Counted from the first letter of the stretch, positions 1-9,391 are shown. The stretch is 64,000 bases of DNA from Psychrobacter sp. PG1 (GCF_014897815.1 NZ_JABUZG010000071.1:1-64000), one strand, 5' to 3'. Numbers and translations are program-made. The notes: generated by a model not told the origin, from the letters alone.

Positions 1-282
1 TTTAATCTATATGTAGATTATTCTCATAGTAACAAGGCTATTTTTTCGCTACAATCAAATGAGGCTAATAGGAAAAACTCCTATTTCCCTCGTTGCAGAT
101 TGTCTTTTATGAAAGTTTATCAAAGAAGCTTTCTGCTACTATTAGGTCTTATCCATATTGAGCTAAATAGTGTTTTGGCTTAATAAAATCAAGTCTCAAA
201 ATCATAGCAATTCATCAAAACAATCTTACGACCATGCGCGGATGCTTACTGCAAACTTGCGCTTCATAACAAGGATGACAAC

Positions 283-531
283 ATGAGAAAGACTGATACA
301 TGGCAAGATAACAAAGACATTATTGCTGAGCTTAAGCTAAAAGACAGTCATTTTGCGACGATCTTTGATGAGCATACCCAGCTAGATCAGCAGATTAATC
401 AGTTGGATAAAAACTTGGTGACACACACCAGTCGCGATGAAGAAATTGAACTGATGAAACGACGAAAACTGCATTTAAAAGATGAGATTTATAAGATAAT
501 TGATAAAAACAAACTACAATCTCATGCTTAG
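283..531 (+). CDS. YdcH/DUF465-family small protein
   Basis: An 82-residue, highly charged, all-helical protein with heptad-like spacing, resembling the YdcH/DUF465 family. The hallmark is the C-terminal stretch in which a KRRKLHLKDEI-like segment follows an acidic helix (residues about 50-70). Family members are small cytosolic coiled-coil proteins of unknown role. An AAGG ribosome binding site lies 8 bases before the ATG. It converges with ahpC. Family call is from sequence recognition; function unknown. Confidence 0.75.
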   Translation: MRKTDTWQDNKDIIAELKLKDSHFATIFDEHTQLDQQINQLDKNLVTHTSRDEEIELMKRRKLHLKDEIYKIIDKNKLQSHA

Positions 532-585
532 CGCTGCACTTATTATCACGATGCATGAATAAAAATACTTATTGATAAATAACAT

Positions 586-618
586 AAAAAGACCCCATCA
601 ACTTATGCTGATGGGGTC
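586..618 (-). terminator. Rho-independent terminator of ahpC
   Basis: Perfect stem GACCCCATCA (591-600) and TGATGGGGTC (609-618). On the minus strand it is followed by a T-run (the A-run at 586-590 on the plus strand), so it mainly ends ahpC transcripts. It may also stop the convergent YdcH-like gene, though the plus-strand T-run is poor. Confidence 0.85.
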
Positions 619-704
619 TTCACTTATAATGCTGATTTGATTCAAAGTATAATATACAGCACTACAAATATCTAAAGTATTGAGCCAGTTCGTTAAATCA
701 AGAG

Positions 705-1271
705 TTAGATTTTACCAACTAAATCAAGACTTGGTTTTAGCGTTTCTTGACCAGCTTCCCAAGCGGCAGGGCAAACTTCGCCATCGTTTTCACGAACATA
801 TTGAGCTGCTTTCACTTTACGTAGCATGTCTTTTGCACTACGGCCAATACCACCAGCATGAATCTCAGCAACTTGAATCAAGCCGTCTGGATCAACTAGG
901 AATGTACCGCGTTCAGCCAAACCTGCTTCTTCGATCATGACGTTAAAGCCACGAGTGATACGGCCAGTAGGATCGCCGATCATTGGGTATTGTACTTTAC
1001 CGATCGCTTCTGAAGAATCATGCCATGCTTTATGCGTGAAATGAGTATCAGTAGATACTGAGTATACTTCTACGCCCAAACCTTTAAGCTCGTCGTAATG
1101 AGCCGCCATGTCTTCAAGTTCAGTTGGGCAAACAAAGGTAAAGTCAGCTGGGTAGAATAAAAAGATTGCCCAGTTGCCTTTTACGTCTTCTGAAGTGATG
1201 GTTTTGAATTCACCATTAACATACGCATCAGCTGAAAATTCTGGGATTTCTTGATTGATAATAGACGCCAT
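705..1271 (-). CDS. ahpC: Peroxiredoxin AhpC (typical 2-Cys)
   Basis: A 188-residue typical 2-Cys peroxiredoxin that reduces hydrogen peroxide and organic hydroperoxides in the cytosol. The peroxidatic cysteine is C48 in FTFVCPTE and the resolving cysteine is C167 in EVCPAAW. The length matches the AhpC family. An AAAGGAGCC ribosome binding site precedes the ATG. The gene is divergent from oxyR across a 348-bp gap and is followed by a strong terminator, so it is probably monocistronic and OxyR-controlled (inference from context). No ahpF reductase gene is adjacent. Confidence 0.95.
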   Translation of the reverse strand: MASIINQEIPEFSADAYVNGEFKTITSEDVKGNWAIFLFYPADFTFVCPTELEDMAAHYDELKGLGVEVYSVSTDTHFTHKAWHDSSEAIGKVQYPMIGDPTGRITRGFNVMIEEAGLAERGTFLVDPDGLIQVAEIHAGGIGRSAKDMLRKVKAAQYVRENDGEVCPAAWEAGQETLKPSLDLVGKI

Positions 1272-1619
1272 GATTGGCTCCTTTATAGTTGATTGATAGT
1301 TAAGTTGATTAAAATTTCTTGGTATGATTGTTTCTATTAAGCCTTTACTGCTTTGGGCTACCTGACAAACTATACGCGAATTCTATCGTTAATCCAGTTA
1401 AAAGTTTTTAATGTGATGTTTTGTTTTATTAAACTTGTTAAACTATTCTCTCTACTTTTTATCATCAGTGCATTATGCGTAAGCCACTATAGAGCATGCG
1501 TCAGTCACTATACAGCCGTTAGGTTACGTTAAGATGACATCGAGTTTGGATATCGAATTGGTACACCAAATGAATCAGCATAATATATCACGTTAAAAAC
1601 CCATTAATAGAGAGGTTTT
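1272..1619. promoter_or_regulatory. ahpC-oxyR divergent promoter region
   Basis: The 348-bp gap between divergent ahpC and oxyR must hold both promoters. On the minus strand near 1370-1386 there is an ATAG-(7)-GTAT arrangement similar to half of the four-part OxyR site. Further up, CTATAG (1487) and CTATAC (1508) lie about two helical turns apart. Both are candidate OxyR contacts only; no unambiguous -35/-10 pair was found. Confidence 0.3.
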
Positions 1620-2528
1620 ATGATTACTTTACGTCAACTTGAGTTTGCTTTAGCAGTGGCCAAACACCGTCACTTCAAACGTGCAGCAGAAGACTGTAAT
1701 ATCTCGCAATCGGCACTGAGCTTGGGTATCGCCGAGTTAGAAAAGCAACTGGATACGCAGATTTTTGAGCGTAATAATAAGCAAGTATTGATTACCCCGA
1801 TTGGTGAAGACATTTTAACACGGGCGCAGCGAGTTTTTTCTGAAGTCAATGATTTGACCACACGCGCCCATAGCCATCAATCGCCGCTGGCGTATCCGAT
1901 GACTGTCGGTATCATTCCAACGATTGCGCCTTATCTGCTGCCAAAAGTCTTACCTGCCCTGCGAGCAAATTATCCAGAATTTCGTATGACCATCGTTGAG
2001 CAACAAACGGAGCGTTTGCTAGAGCAAGTGCGTTACGGTCATATTGATACCGCTATTATTGCGCTGCCTTATGCGGTTGATGGTTTGCACAGCTTTGAGT
2101 TTTGGAGCGAGGATTTTTTTGCCGTATTCCCAAAAGATGATGTGCATGCCAAGCTTAAGACCATCAACGCTGATGAGCTGGCAACCGCCAACCTCATGCT
2201 GCTCGGCGAAGGGCATTGCTTGACCGATCAGACGCTGTCTGTCTGTCATTTTGACCGTGCACAGATGAAATCAAGCTTTTCAGATGCCAGTCTAAACACC
2301 CTTATACAGATGGCACTTGCCAATATGGGGACGACATTGGTGCCAGAAATGGCGCTCGACCAGCTGCATCTGCAAAACCAAAATGCCGTCGCGATACCAC
2401 TCGCTGAGAAAGGGCCGCATCGTCATATTGCCTTTGTCACCCGTTTGAACTACGCCCGCGTCGATGATGTCAATTTATTGGGTAAAGTGTTTAAGCAAGC
2501 CTTTGAAGATGCTGCTAATAAAGAATAA
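1620..2528 (+). CDS. oxyR: OxyR, LysR-type peroxide sensor
   Basis: A 302-residue LysR-family regulator. The N-terminal winged helix spans about residues 1-60 and the effector domain about 90-295. Two cysteines, C200 in LGEGHC and C209 in LSVC, match the redox pair of OxyR (C199/C208 in E. coli), which forms a disulfide on peroxide exposure and activates genes such as ahpC. The neighbour is divergent ahpC, the classic arrangement. AGAGAGG lies four bases before the ATG. The next gene follows after 45 bp and may be co-transcribed. Confidence 0.95.
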   Translation: MITLRQLEFALAVAKHRHFKRAAEDCNISQSALSLGIAELEKQLDTQIFERNNKQVLITPIGEDILTRAQRVFSEVNDLTTRAHSHQSPLAYPMTVGIIPTIAPYLLPKVLPALRANYPEFRMTIVEQQTERLLEQVRYGHIDTAIIALPYAVDGLHSFEFWSEDFFAVFPKDDVHAKLKTINADELATANLMLLGEGHCLTDQTLSVCHFDRAQMKSSFSDASLNTLIQMALANMGTTLVPEMALDQLHLQNQNAVAIPLAEKGPHRHIAFVTRLNYARVDDVNLLGKVFKQAFEDAANKE

Positions 2529-2573
2529 TCTGTTGGTTATAAATTGCCAGCAGTTATCAAACGAAGGTTAACG

Positions 2574-3257
2574 ATGGACGATTTATCGCAACTAAATACT
2601 GAGCTTAGTACGATTTTTACGCAGCATTTATCCGCTATGAGTAGCCATATCACGCTAGAGCAAGTGAGCATACTTTGGCAGGATATCGCCATGCGTTATA
2701 ACGAGCCGCAGCGTACTTATCATACCTTGCAGCATATTCAGCAGTTGTTTGGACAGTTCGATCAGGTTAAGGATAATTTGCATGAGCCGCATATCATTGC
2801 GTTAGCACTGTCGTATCATGATGTGATATATGAACCGACGCGCTCAGATAATGAGCTTAAAAGTGCAGAATATGCAGTAGAGTCATTAACTGGTTATTTA
2901 AGTGCGGAGCAATGCCAACATATCTATGCGCTGATTATGATGACGGCTAGTCATCAAATTGACAAATGGTCAAACGAGGCTAAAGAGAGAGAAAAATACA
3001 GCGATGCCGCTTATTTCCTAGATATGGACTTAAGTGTTTTAGGGTCATCTTGGTCGGAGTATGAACACTATGCTCACGCTGTACGCCAAGAGTATACGCA
3101 TGTCTCAGATGGCGATTATCGCGTCGGACGCATGGCAGTATTAAAAGAATTACTGGCACATCCAACGCTTTATCTGACAGATTATTACTATGCACGGTTA
3201 GAAAAACAGGTGCGAAAAAATATTGAGCACGAAATTACGCTTTTACACGCATCTTAA
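2574..3257 (+). CDS. HD-superfamily metal-dependent phosphohydrolase-like protein
   Basis: A 227-residue predicted HD-domain protein of the COG4339 type. It has an RYNEPQRTYHTLQHI motif near the N-terminus, SYHDVIYEP around residue 80 (the HD pair) and DMDLSVLG further on, all typical of this group of uncharacterised phosphohydrolases. The open frame extends up to a TTG at 2544, but ATG 2574 has GAAGG at good spacing and is preferred. The 3' end overlaps the convergent methyltransferase by 23 bp. Substrate unknown. Confidence 0.8.
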   Translation: MDDLSQLNTELSTIFTQHLSAMSSHITLEQVSILWQDIAMRYNEPQRTYHTLQHIQQLFGQFDQVKDNLHEPHIIALALSYHDVIYEPTRSDNELKSAEYAVESLTGYLSAEQCQHIYALIMMTASHQIDKWSNEAKEREKYSDAAYFLDMDLSVLGSSWSEYEHYAHAVRQEYTHVSDGDYRVGRMAVLKELLAHPTLYLTDYYYARLEKQVRKNIEHEITLLHAS

Positions 3258-3840
3258 TAAACAACTCACTGCCCTGCCGTGCAGGATGCGAATTATAGCT
3301 TGGCTCCATGATTTCAATATCAAAACGCTGCTCAAAACGCCGCTGATATTCAGCTTTTGTGCCGCCAAACGGTGGTTCTTTTCGTCCAAAGTCTTTATCA
3401 AAGAGCAAACCAATCAGCTTACCATTCGGTTTCAGTAACGCTGCCATCTGCTGCACATACTCGTCACGGCGTGATGGATTTATCGCACAAAAAAACGTCT
3501 GCTCAAGCACCCAATCAAACTGATACTGCTCAGGCGATAACTCAAAAAAGTCGGCACAGATTAAATGCTCAACTGGAAAGTTAGGATAACGCTCAGCAAA
3601 CGCTGCAATCGGCGCTGGGGCAAAATCAACCAAGGTGACATTGGTAAATCCTTGCTCATGTAAATAACCTACTTCGTAAGCATTGCCCGCACCCGGCACC
3701 AGAATCGCTTGCTCTTTGGCAGATTCGGGCAGTTGGTCAATATAAGCTTTGAGCGGTGGCGATACCTGTCCCATATCCCAACCGATACTATCTTGCTCAT
3801 AACGCTGCTGCCAAAATTCCGCTTGATTGACGTTTTCCAT
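3235..3840 (-). CDS. TPMT-family SAM-dependent methyltransferase
   Basis: A 201-residue class I methyltransferase of the thiopurine S-methyltransferase family. The N-terminal FWQQRY...GWDMG block and SPPL motif are characteristic. The SAM-binding glycine motif is VPGAGNAYEV (about 48-57), followed by the acidic VDFAP end of strand 2. The LEQTFFCAI segment and a late PPFGGT loop also fit. Bacterial homologues methylate thiols or metalloids such as selenium or tellurium compounds; the substrate here cannot be told. It is convergent with the HD gene. Confidence 0.85.
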   Translation of the reverse strand: MENVNQAEFWQQRYEQDSIGWDMGQVSPPLKAYIDQLPESAKEQAILVPGAGNAYEVGYLHEQGFTNVTLVDFAPAPIAAFAERYPNFPVEHLICADFFELSPEQYQFDWVLEQTFFCAINPSRRDEYVQQMAALLKPNGKLIGLLFDKDFGRKEPPFGGTKAEYQRRFEQRFDIEIMEPSYNSHPARQGSELFIKMRVKA

Positions 3841-3916
3841 ATGACATCCCTGTAGACAAACTTATTATTTAAACGACACGATTTGTATCGTTATTTCTTA
3901 TCATATCAGGCTTATT

Positions 3917-3958
3917 AGAGCGTGTCTCATTTTAAAGATGGTGATAAAAATGAGGACA
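3917..3958 (+). repeat. Fragment of repeat family B (left end)
   Basis: After a TA, the sequence GCGTGTCTCATTTTAAA and the inverted ATAAAAATGAGGA match the left terminal region of the family B elements at 11020-11173 and 40473-40634. The homology fades near 3958, so only the end remains. It lies between the methyltransferase and the YgjP-like gene. Confidence 0.55.
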
Positions 3959-3994
3959 AGCCTTACGATTATGGATATTATTTAGAGAAATCGT

Positions 3995-4663
3995 TTAATC
4001 TAATTTTCCAGTCTTCCCTGCCAGCATATTGTGCCAATGCTGATAATCTGGCATTGCGGTTGCGACCGTTTGCCAAAAGGCACGGCTATGATTGGCATGA
4101 TGTAAATGACACAGCTCATGGACGATGACGTATTCGGTGCACGCAATAGGATAAGCAGGCAGATACACAGACAACCAAATTCGGCGCGCACGCGTATTAC
4201 AACTGCCCCAACGCGTATGCATTTTTTTAAGGCGTATCTCATTGGCTGTCGCACCGACAATCGGTTGCCACTTTGCAAATAATGCAGGTATCACTTCAGA
4301 AAGATGTTGCCGATAATAGGCAAGTTTTTCATCATGGTTTAAAGTGAACGGTTGCTCTTTACCCCACAATAGCAAAGTACTATCAGCAGTTAAAGCTTGC
4401 GCTAAAGCAAGTTGTTGCCGTTTATACTGCTCTAATACTTGCGGATGGTTTGCTATCGCCCATGACACGCGTTTCATCACAGCCTGCGCAGCTTCGGCTG
4501 GGCTAATAAATAGTGGTACAGATACCAGTAATTGATGTGGCTTTAAGCGGAAATTGATATTTTTGACCCGCTTTTTGCTGATATGTAGCTCAATACCTGC
4601 TTGCGCCAAACAATGTTTAGCGCTGTCTAATAAAATAGACTGATATGCTGGCGGTACATTCAT
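3995..4663 (-). CDS. YgjP-like zinc metallopeptidase (DUF45 family)
   Basis: A 222-residue member of the YgjP/DUF45 group of predicted zinc metallopeptidases related to SprT and WLM domains. Diagnostic blocks are MHTRWGSCN (149-156) and HELCHLHHANHSRAFW, with HExxH-type ligands H182 and H186, catalytic E183 and the third histidine H192. The start ATG lies only two bases after the stop of the DUF1513 gene, so it is very likely translated with the upstream iron-related cluster. That association suggests, but does not prove, a shared role. The substrate is unknown. Confidence 0.85.
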   Translation of the reverse strand: MNVPPAYQSILLDSAKHCLAQAGIELHISKKRVKNINFRLKPHQLLVSVPLFISPAEAAQAVMKRVSWAIANHPQVLEQYKRQQLALAQALTADSTLLLWGKEQPFTLNHDEKLAYYRQHLSEVIPALFAKWQPIVGATANEIRLKKMHTRWGSCNTRARRIWLSVYLPAYPIACTEYVIVHELCHLHHANHSRAFWQTVATAMPDYQHWHNMLAGKTGKLD

Positions 4664-4665
4664 GC

Positions 4666-6204
4666 TCAGAGCGCTTGCAGATGATTATCAAAGGACATCA
4701 TATGGCATTGACTGTCTTTAACGATAGCTTGATTTGTAGTGACGATGTCTGAGTTTGGTATAGATAAATCATTGACCGTTAATCTGGTCAATTGACCTTG
4801 ACCATCACTAACGATGAAACCTGATTGCACATCATGATTGTCTGTCTTATTAGCGCTCTGATGACACAACACTGATGCCCCCGCACAATCTGGCAGGCTA
4901 ACGTCATTTATCAAGGTGCGAGTGTTTAAATCATAAATCGCTGCACAACCGCCAATCGGTGTGGTCACGCATAGTAGGTTACGCGCACTATCGACCGCTA
5001 CACTGGCGATATACTGATGAAAGCGCTGCCATTGATTATTAGGCATAATGAGCGCTTTAAAATCAGTATCACCGCGTTTATGCATCAATACTAACGGCAC
5101 ATTGATATGCTTTTCGCCTTGGAATTGAATGCCTATCATCACCGTTCCATCGTCATGCATGGCTAAATGTCGCACGCTCATTTGATTGTGCTCAGGCGCA
5201 AGCTGCTCAAGTAAAACACCAGTATGACGATTAAGGTAAACCAATGAAGGACGCATGCTGTCTAGATTTAGCTCTTCACGCGACGCTTGCTCGGTTTTGA
5301 TACCGCCGTTAGCGATCACCAATGTCTCGCCATCAGGATGCATAATCAGCTCGTGCGGTCCAATACCATGCGAGTCATACTCTGCTATTTTTTTATAATT
5401 ATCATAAACATCATAGATACCGATTTTACCATCTAAACTTATGGTGTCATTCTCGGTCACATACAGCAACTTGCCATCTAAACTATAACAAGCATGCCCA
5501 TAAAAATGACGATAAGTAGATGCTTTAATAGCAAACTTTACTTGTCCAGTTGTCGTGTCTAATACCCAAAACTTTTCGCTCGGACGGCGACCCATCACCA
5601 CGACGTCTCTATTTCTACTACCGATAAATGTATTTTGAATATCAGCAACGGGCTGGACGACAATATCATGGACACGTTCAGGCATGGTGGTTTGCCAAAC
5701 GATTTGTCTATCGGCATCGATACCGACCACACCGAAATCATTGTCATCACGCCTATCATCATTTGCTAATACGCTGTTTTTTGGCATAGAGGCGACACCG
5801 CTAACCCAACAAATGGGTCGCGTCAGTACGGTGGTGGTATGTAGCGCACTAAAGTCAGCGACGCGATGATGATTGGTATTTTGCCGATCATCTATCGGTA
5901 AATGATAAGCGTGCTGCCATGCAGCAGCGGCTTGGTGATAGGCGTGACTAAACCGTGCTAGCTGGGGTTTTGGTGTGGAGGTTAACGACTGCAACTGCGA
6001 GCGTATGCCTACCACATAATCTTGCAAGCTGGCATCAGGGTGACGCTGCTTGCGATAACGATGATGAATACTGACAAGCGCTACGGTACCCATTACAGTA
6101 GAAAGCATCGTCAATGCTGATGTCGCTAGCAGCTCATTATTAGACTGCTTATCTTCTAGCTGCTGTTGTGATTTTTTTGCTGTCTTAGCATCGATAGAGT
6201 GCAT
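4666..6204 (-). CDS. DUF1513 family protein of the imelysin cluster
   Basis: A 512-residue protein matching the DUF1513 (COG3490) family, predicted to be beta-propeller-like: repeated segments such as GHACYSLDGKLLYVTEND, HELIMHPDGETLVIANGG and RHLAMHDDGTVMIG. The start differs from a classical signal peptide. A charged roughly 25-residue leader precedes a hydrophobic segment (about 26-45), so it may be membrane anchored with the propeller in the periplasm. It lies 3 bp after the second imelysin-like gene and 2 bp before the YgjP-like gene. The family accompanies imelysins and di-heme cytochromes in bacterial iron-regulated loci; its molecular role is unknown. Confidence 0.85.
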   Translation of the reverse strand: MHSIDAKTAKKSQQQLEDKQSNNELLATSALTMLSTVMGTVALVSIHHRYRKQRHPDASLQDYVVGIRSQLQSLTSTPKPQLARFSHAYHQAAAAWQHAYHLPIDDRQNTNHHRVADFSALHTTTVLTRPICWVSGVASMPKNSVLANDDRRDDNDFGVVGIDADRQIVWQTTMPERVHDIVVQPVADIQNTFIGSRNRDVVVMGRRPSEKFWVLDTTTGQVKFAIKASTYRHFYGHACYSLDGKLLYVTENDTISLDGKIGIYDVYDNYKKIAEYDSHGIGPHELIMHPDGETLVIANGGIKTEQASREELNLDSMRPSLVYLNRHTGVLLEQLAPEHNQMSVRHLAMHDDGTVMIGIQFQGEKHINVPLVLMHKRGDTDFKALIMPNNQWQRFHQYIASVAVDSARNLLCVTTPIGGCAAIYDLNTRTLINDVSLPDCAGASVLCHQSANKTDNHDVQSGFIVSDGQGQLTRLTVNDLSIPNSDIVTTNQAIVKDSQCHMMSFDNHLQAL

Positions 6205-6207
6205 TTT

Positions 6208-7356
6208 TTAATCGCCATCAGTACTGTTAAAGCCCACACGGATACCCAGTGTCGGAATCAATTGGCGCTTAATAATACGTGTGATAGTCGTGAGGTGATC
6301 ATAAAGCTCTTGTTGAGTGGCTTTATCAGCAGCCCCTAGGTCTTCTGGCATTTGCGCTAACAATGTCGTGGCATCAGCAAGCGCGGTCGATAAGTTATCC
6401 GCTACTTCATTTTCATTATTGCTGCCCAAAATAGCGGTCAAAACGGGATCCGTCATTACTTCATTCAATGTCGCCAATTTAGCATTGATAATGGCACGGC
6501 TTTGCTCTGCGGTAGCGGCTGGCAAATGACCTTTTGCCTTTCCTGTTAAGCCTAACGGTTGATCGATGGCATTAGACTTCATGGTCTCAACCAACGAGAG
6601 TAAAGAATTAAACCATTGATTCAATCCTTGATCGCTGTCAGCCGTTTTATCAATGGCTAATAGATTAGTGGCATTTTGCTGCCAGTTTTGCTCAATATCT
6701 TTTAGGCGCGTGCTCAAAGCACTGCTTGCACTCATCACATAAGCACATTGAGCAGCATCCAGACTGTCATTGGCATATAACGCTTCTTCTAATCCTGGCA
6801 CCCCTTGCACGATGGCGCTCTCGTTAGCCAATTGCTCAGCGGTGAGCTTAGGATTGGCAGCGATTAGATCGGCAACGCCACTGTGTACCAGACCGCGCTC
6901 ATCAGGATAGTAATTGATATATAAATTACTCATACTGGCGGTCGCTGGACCAAAGTTAATCATCTCAGCGCCTGCCCATGCTTGTGCGAGCACTAGCCAT
7001 TGATCGCGCAGTGCTTGCAACTCGTCACCGCTGACTGGTGCTTGCTGACAATGCTTTTGTGCCAAATCATGCAATAAATCACTCTGCTTTGCGGCATCCG
7101 CATAGGCTGGAATGACAATGTCATTTGCCACATGGGTCAAATAGGTCTTTTCAGTCTCGGCACTAATATCGACAGCGGTAATTTTATCTCCACTACTATC
7201 TTTTTCTGCTGCGCTGGTAGATGCCGCACTGTCTTGCGCAACTTTTTGGCTATCTACTTCTGGCGCTTTATTGTCATCAGCCGGTTTGACACAGCTGATC
7301 AGCAAGCCTGCGCTTAAGGCCGATAAGGCCACCGCTAAAGCATGGTTTATTTTCAT
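6208..7356 (-). CDS. Imelysin-like lipoprotein (COG3489 type)
   Basis: A 382-residue predicted lipoprotein: signal peptide MKINHALAVALSALSAGLL with a lipobox ending in ISC (C22), then an imelysin-like helical domain. Recognisable blocks include WAGAEMINFGPATASM, YYPDERG and GVPGLEEALY. The last replaces the GxHxxE motif of canonical imelysins with an acidic pair, so metal or heme binding may differ. Such proteins are periplasmic, peptidase-like folds lacking proven peptidase activity and are linked to iron. It is followed after 3 bp by DUF1513. A Fur-like sequence lies just before the start. Confidence 0.85.
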   Translation of the reverse strand: MKINHALAVALSALSAGLLISCVKPADDNKAPEVDSQKVAQDSAASTSAAEKDSSGDKITAVDISAETEKTYLTHVANDIVIPAYADAAKQSDLLHDLAQKHCQQAPVSGDELQALRDQWLVLAQAWAGAEMINFGPATASMSNLYINYYPDERGLVHSGVADLIAANPKLTAEQLANESAIVQGVPGLEEALYANDSLDAAQCAYVMSASSALSTRLKDIEQNWQQNATNLLAIDKTADSDQGLNQWFNSLLSLVETMKSNAIDQPLGLTGKAKGHLPAATAEQSRAIINAKLATLNEVMTDPVLTAILGSNNENEVADNLSTALADATTLLAQMPEDLGAADKATQQELYDHLTTITRIIKRQLIPTLGIRVGFNSTDGD

Positions 7357-7364
7357 AAATTTCT

Positions 7365-7383
7365 CAAAATTATTATCAATAAT
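7365..7383 (-). promoter_or_regulatory. Possible Fur box before second imelysin-like gene
   Basis: On the minus strand ATTATTGATAATAATTTTG matches 13 of 19 positions of the Fur consensus GATAATGATAATCATTATC. It lies about 9-27 bases before the start codon, close to where a ribosome binding site would be. Context supports it, but AT-rich sequence makes chance matches likely. Confidence 0.4.
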
Positions 7384-7507
7384 GGTTTAAATTCTAATCT
7401 TTACAAGCTCTAGTCTCTAGTGTTTGATTGGGCGGATAACCTTATCAACACTTACTTATTTTCTCAGTTATTGCTCAGTCATTTAGCATAGATAAATGAC
7501 CTTATCT

Positions 7508-9187
7508 CTATAATGACTGTAAGAACGCATTCAATTCAGAACGACCTTGTTTGTCGAGTTTGAGTACTTTTTGCTGTTGCTCCTGGGCTTCACCGCCGTG
7601 CCATAACACCGCTTCCATCAACGTACGGGCGCGACCATCATGCAAAAATGTTGCTTGTGGATCGACCGTTTGCGCCAGACCAATGCCCCATAAAGCAGGC
7701 GTACGCCATTCATAAGAATTGGCTAAAAACTCAACTTGGATATTTTTTGCGGGTAATTTTCCAGCAATCGTGCGATCGGCAAGATCATCACCCATGTCAT
7801 GTAATAGCAAATCCGTATAAGGATAAATCACTTGTCCATGCTGCTCAAGATGGTCATCGTCAGTTTTTGGCAACTGATATCTTGGTGTATGGCAACTTTG
7901 GCAACCCATATCATAAAAGCGTTTTTTGCCCGCTAGCACTAGCGTATCGTCAGCATCACGCCGATGCGGTACTGCCAAATTTCGCGTATAAAACTCCACA
8001 AACTTAGCCACTTCATCATTGACTTCGACGGGCGACTTACCATTGCCTTGCTCATCAGCCCCAGTCGTCGCATTCATACAAGCCGTCTGTGTCGGCATAC
8101 AGGATTCATGAGGACGGATATTTGAGGTCAAGCCCATGTCTTCATTAAAAGCACTTTGGTTTTGGGTGATAAGCTTGGTTTGCCCTGCTTTCCAACCAAA
8201 GCGTCCAAGGGCATGCTTGCCAGTCTGTGGATCCATCACCCAGTTGAACTTACCACTGATATCGCCATTCGTACTGTTTTTATTATCAACCGCTTGTTTT
8301 TTAATCGCTTCATCCGGTATTTGCTCGAGTAACCCAAGCCCAATCATCGGTAAAGCCACTCGCGGCGACACCATCAAATCATCATCAAATGCCCCATAAC
8401 CCGGTTTGGTTAAATTAAAGGTGGGCGCACGCAATGTTTCGACATGACCATCCGCAAAAGTAACAGGCTTGTCTGTCCACTGCACCGCAATTCTGGCTTC
8501 AGCAGGCACACCTTGGATACCTCGATCTTGTAACTGACCACCATACATAGGATGAACGACTTTTTCGATAAGTGAGTTTTGCAGTTGCTGACGCTGCTCA
8601 TCGGTGGTCGCTGGCATCGCAAGGCGAATAAGCAAGCTATCAGCATCGTCATCACTGGTCATAGGCGCATGACCGCGACCGTCCTTGACATGGCACGACT
8701 GACAGGCAGCAACATTGAACAATGCGCCCAGACCATCGCGGCTGTCAGTGCTGGCAGGGGCAATCACCCACGGCTGCCGAAAGAACGCATTACCAATAAA
8801 GAAATGCCCTTTTCGTGATGCCGTCAAGTTTGATGAAGGTTTAGAGTAACTCTCAGCGCTGCTAATACTGATTCCTGTATCACCACCTTGCTTGACCTCT
8901 TGCGGATCAAAGCTTGCTAATTGCTGCATTGGTACGCCAGCGAGCGTTTCGATGGTTTGGAAGCGTTCAGGTGTTAGCGTTGGGTTGTCAGCATTATTAA
9001 TGGCAGATTTTTCGTTTTCAGAAATATCATCAGACACACTGTTCGTCGGCTGACAAGCACTAAGAGATAGCACGCATAGAATACCAAGCGTTGGCTTTAA
9101 CAGGGTGGTTTTGCTGACAAAAGACGCATAAAAAGAGGTAGGGGTTTTGGCTTTTACAATATTTGTGGTGTTCATCGTGGTGTTCAT
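7508..9187 (-). CDS. Di-heme c-type cytochrome lipoprotein (DUF1111/COG3488)
   Basis: A 559-residue predicted lipoprotein (lipobox LSAC, C45) with two CxxCH heme c motifs, CQSCH at 162-166 and 429-433, in the arrangement of the DUF1111/COG3488 di-heme family, which is distantly related to cytochrome c peroxidases. Supporting blocks are FRQPWVIAP, DGLGALFN and FLHDGRARTLMEAVLWHGGEA. It acts in the periplasm, probably in electron transfer. It depends on the cytochrome c maturation system, part of which is at 40.7-44.2 kb. Two in-frame ATGs (9187, 9175) could start it. It sits between imelysin genes, as in other proteobacteria. Confidence 0.9.
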   Translation of the reverse strand: MNTTMNTTNIVKAKTPTSFYASFVSKTTLLKPTLGILCVLSLSACQPTNSVSDDISENEKSAINNADNPTLTPERFQTIETLAGVPMQQLASFDPQEVKQGGDTGISISSAESYSKPSSNLTASRKGHFFIGNAFFRQPWVIAPASTDSRDGLGALFNVAACQSCHVKDGRGHAPMTSDDDADSLLIRLAMPATTDEQRQQLQNSLIEKVVHPMYGGQLQDRGIQGVPAEARIAVQWTDKPVTFADGHVETLRAPTFNLTKPGYGAFDDDLMVSPRVALPMIGLGLLEQIPDEAIKKQAVDNKNSTNGDISGKFNWVMDPQTGKHALGRFGWKAGQTKLITQNQSAFNEDMGLTSNIRPHESCMPTQTACMNATTGADEQGNGKSPVEVNDEVAKFVEFYTRNLAVPHRRDADDTLVLAGKKRFYDMGCQSCHTPRYQLPKTDDDHLEQHGQVIYPYTDLLLHDMGDDLADRTIAGKLPAKNIQVEFLANSYEWRTPALWGIGLAQTVDPQATFLHDGRARTLMEAVLWHGGEAQEQQQKVLKLDKQGRSELNAFLQSL

Positions 9188-9308
9188 AAAGAGTACCTTA
9201 GTTCTAATCTAGAACCATTAAAATCGCATGCTATAAAGTGTTTCACTTCTAGTCGATAAGGTACAGCAATGTAATGACGTACTGACCTATCAGGCTATTT
9301 TAATATGG

Positions 9309-9346
9309 TAAAAAAAACACGCTGCCAACGGTAGTCGACAACGTGT
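9309..9346 (-). terminator. Hairpin with T-run downstream of imelysin gene
   Basis: On the minus strand ACACGTTGTCGAC pairs with GTTGGCAGCGTGT (with G-U pairs) and is followed by eight T residues. It fits a Rho-independent terminator for the upstream imelysin gene. The predicted start point of the Fur-controlled promoter at 9349-9377 falls inside its 5' arm. Confidence 0.65.
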
Positions 9347-9348
9347 GT

Positions 9349-9391
9349 ATTATACCTAAATTATTTTTCCATGAAAATAATTCTCATTAGC
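9349..9391 (-). promoter_or_regulatory. Fur-controlled promoter of di-heme cytochrome gene
   Basis: On the minus strand a perfect -10 TATAAT (9349-9354) is preceded, with a 17-bp spacer, by TTTTCA (9372-9377). A Fur-like site covers 9373-9391, matching 14 of 19 consensus positions and overlapping the -35. Repression by iron-loaded Fur is the inferred control. Start codon at 9187, giving a leader of about 155 nt. Confidence 0.65.

Noticed and set aside
680..940. 86-codon open frame opposite ahpC
   Set aside because: It is antisense to the strongly conserved ahpC gene and has no ribosome binding site or recognisable domain.
3922..4128. Open frame overlapping the family B fragment and the YgjP-like gene end
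   Set aside because: It starts in repeat sequence and runs antisense into a conserved metallopeptidase gene; no domain is recognisable.
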